DNA from: JAOUEA01 sp963790335
GTDB taxonomy: Bacteria > Actinomycetota > UBA4738 > HRBIN12
Assembly: GCA_963790335.1 (NCBI GenBank)
Contig: CAWBOB010000005.1
Coordinates: 62,001 to 126,000, forward strand
DNA length: 64,000 nucleotides
Reading direction: 5' to 3'
Part shown: piece after piece, positions 45,875-55,519 of the stretch
Layout of the letters: the number at the start of each line of letters is the position of its first letter
Numbering within the stretch: position 1 is the stretch's first letter
Notes under the pieces: generated by a model
The model's database searches: none
What the model saw: only the letters and a program-made list of their open reading frames with translations
What the model was told of the DNA's origin: nothing
Program-made: the position numbers and the translations under genes

Positions 45875-48521
45875 TCAGGCATCTCGCTCGATCGTGACGG
45901 CTCCCTCGCGGGCATAGGCCACGACCTCCTCCAGGCTCATCGCCATGCCTTCGTTCCACTCCGCGTCGATCCACGACTTCGCTCATCGTGGAACGGGCAT
46001 CGATCCGTGGATCGCGTTGGTCGACGAACTCCGGAGGAGGCCGGCCGCCCGACGCATCCTTGAGCGCTTGCGACGCGCCGCGGAGCCGAACCGCCCGAGC
46101 ATGGTGCCCGCGGCCGCTCTCCTCGGCGGCGAGGTTGTCGAGTGAGATGGCGGCCCCGGTGCGATAGCCGAACGACGCCACGGTCTCCAACACTTCGAGG
46201 ATGCTCGACCGCGCGGTGTCGAGATCTCCCAAGTCCAACGCGGCTCGCCCCAGCTCGTGCAGCGAGTCGGTCATCCCGAACCAATCGCCGAGCGCTCGGT
46301 GCCGGGACACGCTTCCCTGCGAGAGAGCGAGCGCCCGCGGAAGATCGCCCTCGAGACGCGCGATGAGCGACAGCGCCCACATCGCGTCCGCCTCTCCGCG
46401 CCGGTCACCGAGCTGGCCGAAGAGCGCCCGGCTCCGCTCGAACATGGTGCTCGCGGTGTCGTGATCCTGCTCCAGGCCGAAGGCGAACGCCAGGTTGTAC
46501 GTGCCATCGGCGACGCCCGCGTCGTCGCCCAGCTCCGAGCAGATCGCGAGCGCCTCCTCGTAGGCACCGCGCACGGTCAGCACATCGTTCTGCCAGTAGG
46601 CGATGCCGCCCAGCGCCGTCAGACCTCGGGCCCTCGCAAGGGAACGATCCGATGCGGAGGGGAGCGCGAGAGCGGCGCTCACCCAATGCCTTCCCTCAGA
46701 CAGGTACCCGCCGAGGTGCCACAGGCGCCACATGGCTCCGACCATCCGGAGCGCGAGGTCACCCTCGTCGTTCGCGAGCGCCCAGCCGAGTGCGGTGCGG
46801 AGATTGTCGTGCTCGATCTCGAGGGTCTGCAGCCACTGCACGACCTCGGGGCCCCGGAAGTGGCGCTCTGCCTCCTCGGCGAGCTCCAGGAACCAGCTTG
46901 CGTGACGACACTGGGCCGCCATCCGGTCGTCTTCCTCCTCGAGTCGCTCGGCGCCGAACTCCCGAACGGTCTGCAGCATGTCGAACCGCGCGTCGGCCTC
47001 CCCGGTCACCGCCCGGACGAGGCTGACGTCGACCAGCGTCGCGAGGCTCTCGAGCATGTCCAGCCCGGCATCGCCGTCGGGATCACACACCGCGGTGGCC
47101 GCTTCCAGCGTCGCCCCGCCGGCCAGACAGGCCAGCCTGCGGAACACGAGCCGCTCGGGCTCGGACAGCAGCTCGTAGCTCCATGAGATCGCATCGCGGA
47201 GGGTGCGCTGGCGGGCCGGAAGATCCTGCGGACCGCGGATCAGCAGCGGCAACCGGCGTTCCATGAGTTGCAGCATCGCCTTCGGGCCGAGGAGCGCGAC
47301 CCTCGATGCTGCGAGCTCGATCGCCAATGGCAATCCATCCACGCGAGCACAGATCGCGACGACGTCGGCGACGTTGTCGTGGGTGAGGGCGAACTCCGGA
47401 GCGACGGCGGACGCGCGGTCCGCGAAGAGCGTCACGGCTTCGTTCCGGGAGAGGTCGTCGAGCGGGCCAGGCGACCCTGTCTCGGGGACCGGCAGCGGCT
47501 TCACGGAAAGGGTCTGCTCTCCCCTCAGACGAAGCACCGCACGGCTGGTCACGATGATCTTCGAGCGCCGGGACACGGCGAGCAGGCGGGCGACATCGTC
47601 GGCGGCGTCGAGCACCTGCTCGAAGTTGTCGAGCACGAGCAGGAGATGTCGTTGCGACAGGTGGTTCTCGAGCACCTCCTGCACGGGGCGCTCCCACCCT
47701 TCCTCGCGGAGCCCGAGCGAGGCAGCGACGGTCGGGACCACGAGACCACCATCGGAGACCTGCGACAGGTCGACGAAGAAGACGCCGTCGGGGAACTCGG
47801 GCGCGACCTGCGCGGCCACATGGACGGCGAGCCTCGTCTTCCCGGTGCCACCGGGTCCGGTCAGCGTGAGCAGACGATTCGCCGCCAGGAGCCGCCTGAC
47901 CATGGCGATCTCCGCGCGGCGGCCGACGAACGATGTGAGCTGCTCGGGCAGATCGATGGGGGCTTCGAGGGTCCGGATCGGCGGGAACTCCGATGGAAGC
48001 CCCGCGATCACGAGATCGAACAGATGCTCGGGGTGGGCCAGATCCTTGAGCCGATGCATGCCGAGGCTCCGTACGGTCACACCCTCCGGCAGGTCATGCT
48101 CGACCATGCCACGCACGGCATCGGAGATCACGACCTGGCCTCCCCAGCCGGTGGCGGCGATGCGGGCCGCGCGGTTGACGTCGAGCCCGAGATAGTCGTC
48201 GCCCCCGAGGACCCCTTCACCGACGTGCACGCCTATCCGGACCTTCACCGCTCGCTCTTGGGGCCAACCGTGCTCGGCGAAGGATCGCTGGGCATGCACG
48301 GCGGCTCTGACGGCGCCGCCCGGCGTCCGGAAGACCGCGAAGAACGAGTCCCCCTCGGTGCGGACCTCCACCCCGTCGCCGTGCGCGATGGCCGCACGCA
48401 GGATCATGGCGTGGTCGTCCTGAAGCACCCGGAATCCCTCACCGAGCTCCTCCAGGAGCCTCGTCGACCCTTCGATGTCGGTGAACAGGAACGTGACGGT
48501 CCCGGTGGGAAGCTCTCGCAT
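45875..48521 (-). CDS. Class III cyclase - NB-ARC/AAA ATPase - TPR signalling protein, one C-terminal frameshift
   Basis: About 881 aa. Residues 1-170 form a guanylyl/adenylyl cyclase domain: FLFTDIEGSTRL with a metal Asp, RTEGDSFFAVF, and DVNRAARIAA with the transition-state Asn/Arg. Then an ATPase domain with Walker A GPGGTGKTRLA and LLLVLDNFEQVLD, and a long helical TPR region. Such proteins link ligand or partner sensing to cAMP. The last 30-odd residues need a frame change near 45975, after which MAMSLEEVVAYAREGAVT and TGA follow. ATG at 48521 has GGGGGAG SD. Divergent from soxB. Confidence 0.87.
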
Positions 48522-48658
48522 CGTCTCCCCCTTTCCGCTTCCCGATCGTCTCGGCCTCGAGCGAGTTCGCCCGACCATATCCGAGTCGTGGAGCGCGCAT
48601 CGTGCGACCCCACGACCCGCCGTCAGATGGGAGCCGGACAGCCCATGATTCGAACCCA

Positions 48659-48664
48659 TACGCT
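48659..48664 (+). promoter_or_regulatory. -10 element of the first sarcosine oxidase operon
   Basis: TACGCT, eight bases before the soxB ATG; the leader would be very short or absent. Confidence 0.4.
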
Positions 48665-48672
48665 GTGCGGCG

Positions 48673-49873
48673 ATGGGCGAGCGCTACTGGCGTGCCGCGG
48701 ATCCCAAGGCTTCCTACGACGTCGTCATCGTGGGCGCCGGCGGGCATGGGCTTGCCACCGCCTACTACCTCGCCGCGAACCACGGCATCACCGACGTGTG
48801 CGTGGTCGAGAAGGGGTGGCTCGGCGGGGGCAACATGGCGCGCAACACCACGATCATCCGCTCGAACTACCTGTGGGACGAGTCGGCCGCGATCTACGAG
48901 CATTCCCTCAAGCTCTGGGAAGGGCTCGAAGAGACACTGAGCTTCGACATGCAGTTCAGTCAGCGCGGCGTGCTGAACCTTGCCCACGACCTCGGTGACG
49001 TTCGGGCGAGCATGCGCCGGGTCGAGGCGAACAGGCTGAACGGCGTCGACGCCGAGTGGCTCGACGCCGCCGGCGTCAAGGAGTTCTGCCCGCTCGTGAA
49101 CACCTCGCCCGATGTGCGGTACCCCGTGCTCGGGGCCACGCTGCAGCGCCGCGGCGGTGTGGCCCGTCACGACAAGGTCGCCTGGGGATACGCGCGCGGC
49201 GCCGACCGGCTCGGGGTCGACATCGTCGAGCACGCGGAGGTGAACGGCTTCCTACGGGGCGACGGCGGACGGGTCGAGGGCGTGGAGACGACGCGCGGCA
49301 CGATCCGGGCTCAGAAGGTGGCGCTCGCCGCGGCCGGGCATACGAGCGTGCTGGCGTCGATGGTGGGACTGCGCCTTCCCGTGCAATCGCATCCGCTGCA
49401 GGCGCTCGTGAGCGCGCTCTACGAACCGGTGCTCGACTGTGTGGTCATGTCGAACGCCGTGCACGTCTACGTGTAGCCAGGCCGACAAGGGGGAGCTCGT
49501 GATGGGCGCCGGCATCGACGCGTACAACGGGTATGGCCAGCGAGGTTCGTTCCACGTGATCGAGCACCAGATGGCGGCGGCCCTCGAGCTCTTCCCGATG
49601 TTCGCGCACGCATCGGTGCTGCGCACCTGGGGCGGCATCGTCGATGTGTGTCCCGACGCGTCTCCGATCGTCGATCGCGCGCCCATCGACGGGCTGTTCA
49701 TCAACTGCGGATGGGGAACCGGCGGCTTCAAGGGCACGCCGGGCTCAGGCTGGATCTACGCCGAGACGATCGCCGACGGCGAGCCCGGCCGGCTCGGCGC
49801 GCCGTTCTCGCTCGACAGATTCACGACCGGCGCGCTGATCGACGAGCACGGCGCCGCTGCGGTCGCGCATTGA
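48673..49873 (+). CDS. soxB: Sarcosine oxidase beta subunit, operon 1, one frameshift
   Basis: About 400 aa. FAD motif DVVIVGAGGHGLATAYYLA; NMARNTTIIRSNYLWDESA is typical of heterotetrameric sarcosine oxidase beta, whose FMN is held near this region. The frame stops at TAG 49474-49476, but the next frame continues exactly as a SoxB C-terminus (SQADKGELVMGAGIDAY, GGFKGTPGSGW). One extra base at the GTGTAGCC site explains this. The subunit oxidises sarcosine to glycine; SoxA, D and G follow, with one small gene between. Confidence 0.88.
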
Positions 49874-49880
49874 ACGAGCC

Positions 49881-50228
49881 ATGGGCATCCGGGCCTCGAC
49901 CGTTCGCAGGTTCGCCCTCTCGCTTCCCGATGCCGAGGAGCGGGAGACATGGGAGACGGCCACGTTCCGCGTGCGGGGCAAGATCTTCATGATGTTCAGC
50001 GAGCGTGAGCGGCACGCGTGGATCAAGTCGGTGCACGACGAACAGCGGGCGCTCGTCGCGATGGATGCCGATGCGTGGTTCGCTCCCCCCTACGTCGGTC
50101 CGAGCGGATGGGTCGGCGCGGTGCTGTCGAAGGCCGACGGCGACGAGGTGCGCGAGCTGATCGTGGAAGCCTGGCGCCTGACCGCTCCGAAGCGACTGGT
50201 CGCGTCGTTCGACGACGGAGAGGCGTGA
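49881..50228 (+). CDS. MmcQ/YjbR family protein
   Basis: A 115-aa protein of the YjbR-like (CyaY-fold) family. Landmarks are SLPDAEERETWETATFRVRGK and WVGAVLSKADGDEVRELIVEAW, with the typical conserved Trp residues. The role is unknown, often called DNA-binding. It lies between soxB and soxD with 7- and 4-base gaps, so it must be co-transcribed with the oxidase genes. The location suggests an accessory or regulatory part, or a chance insertion. Confidence 0.8.
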   Translation: MGIRASTVRRFALSLPDAEERETWETATFRVRGKIFMMFSERERHAWIKSVHDEQRALVAMDADAWFAPPYVGPSGWVGAVLSKADGDEVRELIVEAWRLTAPKRLVASFDDGEA

Positions 50229-50232
50229 TCGC

Positions 50233-50517
50233 ATGCTGCTGATCCCCTGCCCGTGGTGCGGCCCTCGCGACGAGGTGGAGTTCCGATACGGCGGCCAGGC
50301 GCACCTCGCCTACCCGTCCGACCCCGAGTCGCTCTCCGACGAGCGATGGGCCGACTACCTGTTCATGCGCGACAACCCCCGTGGGTGGTGGTCCGAGCGC
50401 TGGATGCACGCCGCCGGCTGCCGCCGCTGGTTCAACCTCACCCGCAACACCGCCACCAACGAGATCGGCGCGTCGTACGCGGTCGGCGACGAGCCGCCGG
50501 AAGGTCCGGCGCCGTGA
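50233..50517 (+). CDS. soxD: Sarcosine oxidase delta subunit, operon 1
   Basis: A 94-aa zinc-binding subunit: CPWCGPRDEVEFRYGG with the first Cys pair, then MHAAGCRRWFNLTRNTATNEI with His and Cys for the second half of the site. The pattern and length match SoxD. It supports assembly of the oxidase complex. Its TGA overlaps the soxA GTG (GTGA). Confidence 0.92.
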   Translation: MLLIPCPWCGPRDEVEFRYGGQAHLAYPSDPESLSDERWADYLFMRDNPRGWWSERWMHAAGCRRWFNLTRNTATNEIGASYAVGDEPPEGPAP

Positions 50518-53215
50518 GCGGGCGCAGGCTCGCGCCACCGGCGGGGCACGGCATCGACCGCTCCCGGCCAGCTCCCGTTCACGTTCGACGGCCGGCCCTA
50601 CGAGGGGTTCGCGGGCGACACCCTGGCGAGCGCGCTGCTCGCGAACGGGCTCGACGTGGTCGCGCGCTCGCCCCTGCAAGGCCGGCCTCGAGGGGTGTTC
50701 TCCGCCGGCGTCGAGGAGCCGAACGCGTTCGTCGAGCTCTCGGCACCGGTCGGCGCGAACCGATCGTGCCGGCGACGACGGTGCCGCTCGTCGAGGGGCT
50801 CGTCGCCGCGCCACGGGCGGGCGTCGGGCGGCTTCCCGCCGGACGACGCCGGGGCTCCCGCGGCACGACACCGTCACGTCCACGTCGAGACGCTCGTGGT
50901 CGGCGCCGGAGTCACGGGCCTGCGGGCGGCGCTCGAGGCCGCCCGCGCGGGTGATCGCGTGATGCTCGTCGACGAGCGCTCGTGGGCGGGCGGTACCGCG
51001 TCGAGCGACGAGACGGTCGACGGCGAGCCGGCCCTCGCGTGGATCGCCACCACCGCCGGCGCCCTCGCGAGCGCGTCGGAGGTCTCGGTGCTCGGCGACG
51101 CCACCGCGCTCGGCGTCTACGACGACGGATACGTGGTGGTGTACGAACGCTCGAGGCCCGTCGAGGTCGTGCACCACGTGCGGGCGAGTGCGCGTCGTGC
51201 TCGCGACCGGCGCGCACGAGCGGCCGATCGCATTCGCCCGGAACGACCTTCCCGGCGTGATGCTCGCGTCGGCCGCCCGACTCTACGCCGAGCGATTCGG
51301 CGTCCTGGTGGGCGAGCGAGCGGTGGTCTTCAGCACGAACCACGCGGGCCACGAGACGGCGACGGCGCTCGCTCGAGCCGGGCTCGAGGTCGTGGCGATC
51401 GTCGACCCGGGCGAGGGCGGCGGCGCGACCGACGCAGCCCGGGCCGCAGGCATCGAGGTGCGCACCCAGAGCGCGGTCTCGGCCGCCGACGGCGACGGTC
51501 GCGTGCAGATGGTCACGATCGCAGGACCCGGCGGCGCGACCGAGACCGTCGACGCCGACCTCGTGCTGGTCTCGGGTGGTTGGAACCCCACGGCGCAGCT
51601 CTGGCGCGGCATCGGTGGAGGGATGCGGTGGCACGACGACCTCGCGACCTTCGTTCCCGATGGACACGGGCCGCCGTGGCTCACGGTGGCCGGCGCCGCG
51701 GCGGGTGAGGTTCCGACGAGCGCGGCCTACTGGTCCACACCGGCCGACGATCTCTCGGAACACTTCGTCGACCTGCAGCGCGACTCGACGGTCGCCGACG
51801 TGCTCGACGCCGTCGGGCACGACCTGCGCTCGACCGAGCACGTGAAGCGCGCCACCTACATCGGCACCGCGATCGACCAGGGCCGCACGAGCGGCGCGCT
51901 CACCGCGGCGCTCGTGAACCAGGCGTGGGGCGAGGGGCCGGGCGCGCAGGGCCCGACGAACGCTCGGCCCCCGTACACCCCCGTTCCCTACTCGGTGCTG
52001 GCCGGGGTCGATCGCGGACCGGCGCTGCTCGATCCGATCCGCACGACGCCGATGCACGCGCATCACGTCGAGCGAGGCGCGGTGTTCGAGAACGTCGGCC
52101 AGTGGAAGCGCCCGTGGTACTTCCCGATCGAGGCCGAGTCGATCGACGACGCGGTCGAGCGAGAGTGCATCGCCGTGCGGCGTGCCGCCGGGGTCATGGA
52201 CGCTTCCACGCTCGGCAAGATCGAGCTCGTCGGCCCTGACACGGCGACCTTCCTCGACCGGCTCTACACGAACCGCATGTCGACCCTCGCTGTGGGCTCG
52301 ATCCGATACGGGCTCATGCTCGGGCTCGACGGCATGGTCTTCGACGACGGCGTCGCGATGCGCCTGGCCGAGGACCGATTCCTCGTCACGACGACCACCG
52401 GCGGGGCCGCGAAGGTCATGGACCACGTCGAGGAGTGGCTGCAGACCGAGTGGCCGGAGCTCCGCGTGTACGCAACGAGCGTGACCGAGCAGTGGGCGAC
52501 GATCGCGGTGAACGGTCCGAAGGCGCGCGAGGTGCTCACTGCCGCCGACACCGACATCGCGCTCGGCCCCGAGGTGTTCCCGTTCATGACCTGGCGCGAG
52601 GGTGAGGTCGCCGGCATGCCGGCGCGCGTCGCGCGCGTGAGCTTCAGCGGTGAGCTCGCCTACGAGATCAACGTCGCCGGATACCTGGGCGCCCCGATGT
52701 GGGAAGCCGTGCTCGCCGCCGGCGCGCCGCTCGGCCTCACGCCGTACGGCACGGAGGCGATGCACGTGCTGCGCGCGGAGAAGGGGTTCGTCATCGTCGG
52801 CCAGGACACCGACGGCACCGTCACCCCGCACGATCTGGGCATGTCGTGGATCGTGCGCACGGACGACTCCGACTTCATCGGCAAGCGCTCTCTGCGCAGA
52901 CCAGACATCGTGCGCGCCGGTCGCAAGCAGCTCGTCGGCCTGGTGCCGGTCGACCCCGGCCGCTGGCTCCCCGAGGGCTCGCAGGTCGTGTCTCCCGAGC
53001 ATGCCGACGCCGCGCCGCCCGTGCCGATGCTCGGCCACGTCACGTCGAGCTACCGGAGCGCCGTGCTCGACCGAACGTTCGCGCTCGCCATGGTCGCCGG
53101 AGGCCGTGAGCGCATCGGCGGGCACGTCGTCGCACCCACCCTCGAAGGTCCGATCGAGGCCGAGGTGACCGCTCCCGTCTTCTATGACTCGGAAGGAGCG
53201 CGACGTGACGGCTGA
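50514..53215 (+). CDS. soxA: Sarcosine oxidase alpha subunit, operon 1 (cysteine-free N-terminal domain), four frameshifts
   Basis: About 900 aa. The N-terminal domain (FTFDGRPYEGFAGDTLASAL, FSAGVEEPNAFVEL) lacks the cysteines of a [2Fe-2S] ferredoxin, as in corynebacterial-type SoxA. Then a dinucleotide domain (ETLVVGAGVTGLRAALEAA), a second (VVLATGAHERPIAF), and a GcvT-like folate-binding C-half with FSGELAYEINV and HVLRAEKGFVIVGQDTDGT. Frame changes near 50560, 50757, 50855 and 51185 break only the N-terminal third; the last 670 residues are clean. It moves the methyl carbon to tetrahydrofolate. GTG start overlaps soxD. Confidence 0.87.
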
Positions 53216-53765
53216 GTCGTCGGCGCGCGATGCACTCGCCGCGCGGGGCGACGAGCTCGCGTCGGTGGCCGAGCGAACCGGCGGTCAGGTCACGCTCGAG
53301 CATGTGCCGTTCCTCGCGCAGGTCTCGGTCCGGCTCGATGCGTCGCTCGCCGAGCGTGCGCCGTACGCGCTTCCCCTCGACCCCAACACCGCATGGGAAG
53401 CCGGTCCTCGCGCCGCCCTGTGGCTCGGACCGGACGAGTGGCTCGTGCTCGGCCCGGCGCATGCGGCGCCCGAGATCGTCGCCGAGCTCGACGGAGCGCT
53501 CGACGGGGAGCACCGCTCGATCGTCGACGTCAGCGCGAACCGGACCGCGATCGAGCTCGGAGGGCTCGGCCGGCACGAGCTACTCGCGAGCGGATGCTCG
53601 CTCGACCTGCACCCGCGCTCGTGGCACGCGGGCATGTGCGCGCAGACGCTCTTCGCGCGGACCCAGGTGATCCTGCACGAGCGCGACGAGACGACGAGGG
53701 TGCTCGTGCGCCCCTCGTTCGCCGGCTACCTCGTCGACCGCCTGCTCGCCGGGCTCTCGACGTGA
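53205..53765 (+). CDS. soxG: Sarcosine oxidase gamma subunit, operon 1
   Basis: About 186 aa. SoxG features: HVPFLAQVSVRLD, WLGPDEWLVLGP (the usual GPDEWLV), VDVSANRTAIELGG and RSWHAGMCAQTLFARTQVIL. This structural subunit completes the tetramer. GTG at 53205 has AAGGAG upstream and overlaps the end of soxA by 11 bases. Last gene of operon 1, facing operon 2. Confidence 0.88.
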   Translation: MTAESSARDALAARGDELASVAERTGGQVTLEHVPFLAQVSVRLDASLAERAPYALPLDPNTAWEAGPRAALWLGPDEWLVLGPAHAAPEIVAELDGALDGEHRSIVDVSANRTAIELGGLGRHELLASGCSLDLHPRSWHAGMCAQTLFARTQVILHERDETTRVLVRPSFAGYLVDRLLAGLST

Positions 53766-53779
53766 CCGCGCAGACAGCC

Positions 53780-53797
53780 GATACCGGAATCGGTATC
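53780..53797. repeat. Palindrome GATACCG-GAAT-CGGTATC between the two sox operons
   Basis: Perfect 7-bp arms around a 4-base centre, 15 bases past soxG. It is followed by a near copy 49 bases on. It could be an operator or part of a terminator; no U-tract. Confidence 0.6.
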
Positions 53798-53828
53798 CAA
53801 CGACGCCCGGGTGCGCCGAAACCCTCCT

Positions 53829-53846
53829 GATACCGAAATCGATATC
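53829..53846. repeat. Second copy of the palindrome, GATACCG-AAAT-CGATATC
   Basis: Same length and centre pattern as the first, with one arm mismatch. Two similar palindromes in 67 bases are unlikely to be coding by-products. Confidence 0.55.
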
Positions 53847-53869
53847 AGCACCAGCCGTCGAGTTCCCGG

Positions 53870-53888
53870 CTAGTCTTGGCAAGACTAG
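53870..53888. terminator. Perfect 9-bp palindrome over the soxB2 stop codon
   Basis: CTAGTCTTG-G-CAAGACTAG, perfect 9-bp arms with a one-base centre. It includes the TAG stop of the second soxB. The tiny loop argues for a protein site or cruciform as much as a terminator. Confidence 0.4.
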
Positions 53889-55097
53889 CGGTGGGTGCCG
53901 GCGCTCGCGGCATCGGGCACCATGCGGTCGGTGCGGAAGCGGTCGGGCGCGAACGGAGCGATCAACGGATCGACCCTTCCCGTCGCGAGCATCGAGGCCA
54001 TCGTCTTGCCGAAGATCGGCGCTCCTTTGAACCCCCACGTTCCCATGCCCGACATCAGGAAGAAGTTCCGAACCTCCGACTCCCCGAGCAACGGTGACGA
54101 GTCGGGCGTCATGTCGCACAGGCCGGTCCACTGACGCATGAGCCTGGCCTTCGCCATGAACGGCAGCAGCTGGATCGTGCGCTTCGCGGCTTCCGCCGCG
54201 AACTCGAACGTCGAGCGCGTCGAGTACGTGGTGTACGGAAGCGTCTCCGCCCCGACGACGAGCTCGCCCCGCGCGGTCTGCTGCGTGTAGACGTAGAGAT
54301 CCATCGACGACACCAGGCCCCAGAGCACCGGCCGGTAGGCCTCGGTCACGAACGCCTGCAGCGCCATCGTCTCGATCGGAAGCCGCACGCCCGCCATGCG
54401 CGCGAGCTCGCTCGACCATCCGGCGACGGCGCTCACGACGCGACCCGCCTGCACCGCTCCCCGGGTCGGTGACGACGCCCCGGCAGACCCCGTCGACGAC
54501 GTCGACGCCGACGACCTCGACGCCTTGGTGCACGTCGACCCCGCGACGGTTCGCCGCGCTCGCGTACCCCCAGACCACCGAGTCGTGGCGGGCGAACGCG
54601 CCGGGCGGGTGGTAGCTCGCGCCGATCACGGGCAGCTCGCCCCCGGCCGTGAGATCGACGAGCGGACAGACCTCGAGCACGCGATCGGGCGTGAGCATCT
54701 CGGTCTCGACGCCGTACCGCCGATGCAGCGAGACCTTCTCGCGCTCGACCTGCAGCGTGTCGATCGAGTGGCAGAGATCGAGATTGCCTTGCGTGCTGAA
54801 GAGCACGTTGAAGTCGAGCTCCTGGCTGAGCGTGCGATACATGTCGAGGCTCGCCGCGTACAGCGGCACGGTCTCGGGCGTGTTGTACGTGGCCCGTAGC
54901 ACCTGGGTGTTGCGGCCGCTGCCGCCGCTTCCGATGTAGGAACGCTCGAGCACCGCCACGTCGGTGATGCCGTGGTACTCGGCGAGATGGAACGCCAACG
55001 AGAGACCGTTGACGCCTCCTCCGACGATCACGACGTCGTAGCGAGGCTTCAGCTCACGCCGGGCGATGAACTCGCGATGCCTCAGCAGCCCGGTCAT
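53885..55097 (-). CDS. soxB: Sarcosine oxidase beta-type subunit, operon 2, one frameshift
   Basis: About 404 aa, joined across an indel near 54465. N-terminal FAD motif VVIVGGGVNGLSLAFHLAEY; in place of the operon 1 NTTIIRSNY block it has SGRNTQVLRATYNTPET, so the active-site region differs. The C-terminal part keeps GTWGFKGAPIFG. It probably oxidises sarcosine or another N-methyl amine. ATG at 55097 overlaps the gamma-subunit stop (ATGA). Last gene of operon 2. Confidence 0.83.
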
Positions 55098-55519
55098 GGG
55101 GCGAGCAGCTCCGCGGCGTCGACACGGATGCGCTGCTCGACGTGCGCGCCGAGCATCGCCGGCACGAGCAGGGTGATCGCGCCGGGTCGCACGATCAGCT
55201 TGGCGGCTGCGTGCGTCACCTCGCCTTGGATCCACCCTGCCTCGGGAAGCTCGAGCTCGGACACCCGTTCGACGACGTCGCGAACGTCGTCGCCTTCGAG
55301 CTCGAACGCCGTCCAGGCATCGGACACGTCCTCGACGATCGCTCCGGGCTCGCCGACCCCGGTGCGCACCGCGTCCGGATCCGCGAGACCGACGAGCAGC
55401 AGCTCGCGCGGGGCGATCCGCATGGCCGTGGTGCCCTCGGGCGCCTCGACCCGGTCGCATGCGTCACTCGACGCGAGCACGGTGACGATCGTCGGCGAGA
55501 TCGACCGCAGCTCAGCCAC
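55094..55519 (-). CDS. soxG: Sarcosine oxidase gamma-type subunit, operon 2
   Basis: About 141 aa, shorter and divergent from the operon 1 gamma subunit. Landmarks are MRIAPRELLLVGLADPDAV and WTAFELEGDDVRDVVERVSEL. The C-terminal third suggests the SoxG fold (LIVRPGAITLLVPAML). Identification rests partly on position between alpha and beta genes. GTG at 55519 overlaps the alpha-subunit stop by eight bases; the longer frame upstream overlaps soxA and is rejected. Confidence 0.65.
   Translation of the reverse strand: MAELRSISPTIVTVLASSDACDRVEAPEGTTAMRIAPRELLLVGLADPDAVRTGVGEPGAIVEDVSDAWTAFELEGDDVRDVVERVSELELPEAGWIQGEVTHAAAKLIVRPGAITLLVPAMLGAHVEQRIRVDAAELLAP

Noticed and set aside
48647..48657. 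GGTTCGAATC-type T-arm on the minus strand, possible tRNA end
   Set aside because: The flanking bases do not pair as a T-stem and no D-arm, anticodon arm or acceptor stem can be built.
49474..49476. In-frame TAG in soxB1 as a pyrrolysine codon, suggested by the nearby MttB gene
   Set aside because: The frame after the TAG is not protein-like, while the next frame continues SoxB exactly; an extra base explains it.
50912..53125. Long open frame (737 codons) on the minus strand
   Set aside because: Shadow of soxA operon 1; no motif and skewed composition.
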